From Epinephelus fuscoguttatus (Eukaryota > Chordata > Actinopteri > Perciformes > Serranidae): 64,000 nucleotides of DNA. The translations under genes and the position numbers were made by a program. Location: assembly GCF_011397635.1 (NCBI RefSeq), contig NC_064754.1, positions 37,763,543 to 37,827,542 of the forward strand, written 5' to 3'. Of this stretch, positions 60,599 to 64,000 are shown one piece after another. Under the pieces are notes generated by a model. That model made no database searches and had not been told where the DNA came from. It saw nothing but the letters and a program-made list of their open reading frames with translations. Each line of letters opens with the position of its first letter. Positions within the stretch are counted from its first letter, which is position 1.

Positions 60599-61192
60599 TC
60601 AATCCTTCTTATCCTCTGTTTTCTCTTCAGTTTGAGTTGCTGGATTGCCGGCTGTCTCTTCTGGACAAAGCTCCTTGGTAGGATCCATCACATGAGGAGG
60701 AGGCATGTTCAAACACTTCACCTGAGCTCTGAACTCCTCCATCTCCGTCTGCTCCAGCTCCCTCCTCCTGCTGAACAGGTAAAAATGCTGCCGCTTCCCA
60801 GACTCTACATCAAAGCTCATCAGTATGCAGTCATGACAGGATGTATAAATAAAGGTTGTGGTTAGATTGCCATCCTTATAGGTGAAGCTACTGCCCTCCA
60901 GGGAGATGTTATAGGACACATAGTGGCACTCGTTATGGGAACTCAGGCTGCGACTCATGGAGATGTTGGTTTCACTGGTGTTGTTGACGAAGTTTACGGT
61001 GGCACTGTCTCTGTCTTTGAATCGCTCCATGTACGGGAGATGGCTCAGGCTGCCTGCAACTAAAGCCCGTCTGCCCTCCAAATGACGAGGATCAAGTTGC
61101 TCCAAAGGCCGGACCAAGTCTTCACAGGACAGAGGAGCTGAATGGCTCAGAGACACCAAGCAGAGGAGAGCGATGGCACACCCATCAAACAT
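60599..61192 (-). CDS. Lipocalin copy 5, TBT-binding/PSTBP-like secreted protein
   Basis: A single exon of 197 residues from the conserved MF start at 61190-61192 (MFDGCA). An in-frame ATG at 61211-61213 would add seven residues (MISAYRG), as in copy 2. The signal peptide is followed by APLSCEDL, GxW in LEGRRALVAGS, where the Trp of the motif is replaced by Arg (GRR), NECHY, TSCHDC, KCLNMPPP and ELCPEE. Sequons are NNTS, NISM, NISL and NLTT. Loss of the near-invariant lipocalin Trp is notable because that residue packs at the closed end of the barrel. The frame is otherwise intact, so the gene is probably expressed, but fold stability or ligand choice may be altered. It is the rightmost copy seen and the array could continue beyond the window. 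Confidence 0.82.
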   Translation of the reverse strand: MFDGCAIALLCLVSLSHSAPLSCEDLVRPLEQLDPRHLEGRRALVAGSLSHLPYMERFKDRDSATVNFVNNTSETNISMSRSLSSHNECHYVSYNISLEGSSFTYKDGNLTTTFIYTSCHDCILMSFDVESGKRQHFYLFSRRRELEQTEMEEFRAQVKCLNMPPPHVMDPTKELCPEETAGNPATQTEEKTEDKKD

Positions 61193-61304
61193 GCCTCTGT
61201 ATGCTGAAATCATTGTTGTCTATTTTAATGTGTGCACGCTGCTGGGATGATTAAATCAGGTCTCAGTTGGACTGTAGTATCTAAATGGTACAGTTGGTTT
61301 TCTG

Positions 61305-61401
61305 GTTTTATAGTTGCTTCAGAAAGCTTCAGTTTCACAACACTGAAAAATACCAGAGAGCAGAGTCCCCCTCTGACCTGTGGATTCTGTGATTGTGAAA
61401 T
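61305..61401 (-). promoter_or_regulatory. Lipocalin copy 5 promoter: TATA box, conserved block and C/EBP-like site
   Basis: TATAAAAC on the minus strand (61305-61312) is 113-120 bp upstream of the MF start. The block gtttcacaacactgaa is at 61332-61347, identical to copy 3. TTGTGAAAT at 61393-61401 matches C/EBP/NF-IL6. Confidence 0.6.
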
Positions 61402-61987
61402 GAGTAAATGTTTGAGAACTGTGACTTCTGAGTGATTGCACTGGATGTTTACTTATTGACTCTCTCTTACCTCTGGCAACGTTGTTGGTTCACTGTGTCA
61501 AACATGTTGCTGGTGTTTGTTCTGTTCTTGTATTACAATTCTGAAAAAAAGTGTTTGTACAGGTATAGTGCTAAAAACTGCAGTTTTGAATGATAAATGC
61601 AGTTGATTGATCTTGAGGATCAGGATTTGTGCAGATAATAGGCCTTTTTCACTGCAGACATTTTGTGTCATTGTAGGAAAAAACATCTGTAGATGCTAAA
61701 ATGAATGATGGCTGAATTCCATTCAGCTGCTTTGATTTTTATGGTACTGGTATTGTGCATGCTGGCTCACTGTTTTCCTCCATTTAATAGCCACTGTTAG
61801 TGTTATCAGTCACACCTGTGCTTTTCCTAGTTAAAATTTCAGCTGTGAAAAAAGGTCTATTCTCTCTTTCAAGATCTATAATTAATAATCAATGTATCAA
61901 AAGAAAACAGTCACAGTCTGTAAATGAAAATCACTTGTACTTTTGTCAGCAATTGTTGGCTAGAAATGACAATTGATAAGTCTGCTT
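61402..61987. other. Gene-free flank right of the lipocalin array
   Basis: AT-rich sequence with no recognised exon or repeat. Confidence 0.45.
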
Positions 61988-62112
61988 TTGAGAGAGAGGA
62001 TGACATGCAGCAAAGGGCCAAGGGTTGATGTCGAACTCAGGCCACTGCAAAGGACTCCGCCTATTATCATATATCAGGTGCACACCCTACCAGGTGAGCT
62101 AAAGGCCCCCGC
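61988..62112 (-). mobile_element. tRNA-derived SINE, degraded
   Basis: On the minus strand it starts GGGGGCCTTTAGCTCACCTGG, continues to a decayed B-box and then 'tttgctgcatgtcatcc'. It is the same family as 2550-2714 and 62326-62491. No target-site duplication was found. Confidence 0.7.
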
Positions 62113-62310
62113 TACAAATTAGAAAGAATTTCAATTGGGAAATCAGCACCTATTGTCATTGTATACTGCATATTTGCTGTGCAAGAATTTAAAGGTTGAC
62201 AGGAGTAGTACAGTCAGTCACCAGAAGAAAATGCTGGCATGTGATGTTTCTGCAAACCACAAATATGTTAGGCCTACATTTACACGTTTTATACCTATCA
62301 TAGCAATGTT

Positions 62311-62506
62311 AAAAAAGTGATGTAGGGGGCGCCCACTTGCTCGCCTGGTAGAACAGGCATCCCACACACAGAGGCCACAAGCTCGATTCCAACCCATTAC
62401 CCTTTGCTGCATGTCATTACCCTCTCTCTCCCGACTACACGCTATAGCTTTCCTATCAAATAAAAGCAAAAAAGCCACACAAAATATCTACAAAAAAGTG
62501 ATGTAG
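62311..62506 (+). mobile_element. tRNA-derived SINE with perfect target-site duplication
   Basis: The element at 62326-62491 begins with a tRNA-like head (gctcgcctggtagaacaggc, B-box-like gctcgattccaa), has the family block 'tttgctgcatgtcatt', and ends with 'caaataaaagcaaaaaa'. The 15-bp repeat aaaaaagtgatgtag flanks it at 62311-62325 and 62492-62506. This is a younger insertion than the neighbouring minus-strand copy. Confidence 0.88.
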
Positions 62507-62734
62507 TACATGAGCTAGCTTTGTCATCAAAGGGTAGAGAGGATCATGAATCGTGTGAAACCTCGTCGAGATGCCTGCCAAGCTGCAGACCATTGTTTGA
62601 GTCCATTAAACTGGTTGTTTTTAAGTGAGCTGTTGCTGTGTTTCAAATTTCGCAATCTGTTGCTGTTATTCCATCATAAATAGTGACTCAAAAAACTTTT
62701 TTTGTTGTTTACCAAGACACCAACAGCCTGTCCC

Positions 62735-62935
62735 GCCCTGATTGTGCCACCAATACTGTTTTTTGTAAGTCAAAATTTTTTCTAACCATAACCAAGAGGT
62801 TTTTGTATTTAAACACAGCGTCGTTCAGACATAAAGAAACACAAAGTTTTATCGTATCCGACATATAATAATGTATAATTGCATCTGTGGTTTGCAGAAA
62901 CGTACAATGCCAACATTTTTCCTGGTGATTGTACT
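62735..62935. repeat. Dispersed repeat, shared with 50370-50550
   Basis: Shares ordered words with the 50.4-kb copy ('gattgtgccaccaa', 'tctaaccataacc', 'cagcgtcgtt', 'cagaaacgtacaatgc'). No coding potential is evident. Confidence 0.65.
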
Positions 62936-63529
62936 GACCGTAACCAATGCCGGCAGGGCTTGGAATTCAGAGAGAATAAAATGCCCATTAGTTCACACTC
63001 AGGTAACAAAGATCCTGCTTGGACTGATGCCAGAACTCACTTTGCGTGACTAAAATGGAATTACAAATAAAGTTGAGGTTTTTAATGAGTTGTCCCCACT
63101 GTTTCCAGCTATTTTGTCCAACCAGCCCTCAATATACCCGTCAGCCAGCGCTTCCCTTAACCAGATAGTGTGCTCCATAGTCATGGTATCCAGCCTAGCT
63201 TTGAACTCATTTGTTAGCTAACTGATTACCTGTTTCTAAACTTTTTTTTCTGAAGCAAGATGTCTTCTGTCCCCTCATACTGCTTTTGATTTCAAACATT
63301 TACCAGATTTGTTACAGATTCGATGCAAGCATATCAGTTTCAAGCAACTGCAATATCAAATTCAAAACTGATCAAAGAAAAAAGTAAGACTTTGCAAAAA
63401 ACTATTCAGTTATGTATCCTGTAAATGATCTCTCTTTCTCTAATGAAGAATGCAATCCCTGCGGCACTATACCTTCATGCCACTGATGTTACTGTATGCC
63501 TGCAGGATGGTTAAGAATGAATAATTACC
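62936..63529. other. Gene-free sequence
   Basis: Nothing was recognised apart from short spurious ORFs. Confidence 0.45.
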
Positions 63530-64000
63530 ATAATGTATAGAGTGAAAGTATCATGAAACAGAGAGGACCCACACGCAGACTCACAAGGCAGAGGCAGGAA
63601 TAAGGCAAAAACTGAGATTTTACTGAGTTTTTTCAGTAGAGAAGAGTACAGTCCATTGCAAGAGTCAAAACCAAAAATCCAAGTTATCAGGCAGAGGTAC
63701 AGAGGCGTCAGGCAAAAACACAAACCAGGTAAACAGGCACAGGTCATTAATCCAAGGACACAGGCGGGATACGAGGCAGGCATAAGCACCAACAACGATC
63801 TGGCAAACAACAGGGGAAAACTGACTGGTATAAATACTGAGGGGATAATGAGAAGATAAGGAACAGGTGTGTAGTGGCTGAGCAGGCTGGTCACTGATTG
63901 GCAGACAGTCAATGCAGGGGGAAGGCAAATGGGTGTGGACAGAGTACTGGCGGGAAAAAACTGGCAGGGCTGACTGGAGGATGAGCAGAGGGGTGTGAGC
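63530..64000. repeat. Interspersed repeat running to the window edge, family not assigned
   Basis: Contains 'cagactcacaaggcagaggcagg', 'gattttactgag', repeated 'caggcaaaaacaca' and 'ggtataaatactgaggggataatgag'. The style (pieces such as 'gaacaggtgtg' and 'tggcagggctgactgg') is that of a high-copy teleost element and resembles 21585-22055. Long ORFs on both strands here are not supported as genes. Confidence 0.5.

Noticed and set aside
63511..63928. 133-residue minus-strand ORF at the right end
   Set aside because: It lies in an interspersed repeat and shows no domain, signal or splice evidence for a gene.

Overview
The window looks like nuclear DNA of a ray-finned fish, most likely a percomorph. 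The evidence is vertebrate exon-intron genes with GT-AG junctions, tRNA-derived SINEs, L2-type and L1-type LINEs, many CA/GT microsatellites, and a lipocalin family (tributyltin-binding / saxitoxin-tetrodotoxin-binding type) that I know only from teleosts. Identities were read by eye from the translated sequence. No database search was run.

Layout. (1) 1-6.4 kb: the first coding exon of a rab11fip4-like gene on the minus strand (6012-6164) with a CpG- and ETS-containing promoter. The rest of that gene lies beyond the left edge, so 1-6011 is its first intron, with SINEs and other repeats. (2) 6.4-10.8 kb: no gene seen. (3) 10.9-20.1 kb, plus strand: an 11-exon immunoglobulin-superfamily receptor whose third Ig domain, membrane segment and tail resemble HIDE1 (C19orf38). 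Its introns hold a minisatellite, a MITE and an L1-type LINE. (4) 20.1-30.2 kb: repeat-rich, no gene. (5) 30.3-36.5 kb, minus strand: a three-coding-exon MISP/MISP3/AKAP2-C family cytoskeletal protein of 888 residues. (6) 40.9-61.2 kb, minus strand: five head-to-tail single-exon lipocalin genes, four intact and one broken by a frameshift. (7) 61.3-64 kb: SINEs and other repeats.

The most notable feature is the lipocalin array. Each copy carries signal peptide, GxW motif, conserved cysteines and C-terminal tail on one uninterrupted exon. Each has a TATA box 62-120 bp upstream of the ATG and a C/EBP-like site a further 65-81 bp upstream. This fits a locus of secreted, probably liver-made, ligand-binding plasma proteins that arose from one intronless ancestor by tandem duplication. 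The larger gap between copies 4 and 5 is filled by L2-type LINE sequence.

The other three genes have no evident functional link to the array: membrane-recycling adaptor (rab11fip4), immune-cell surface receptor (HIDE1-like) and actin/spindle-associated protein (MISP family).
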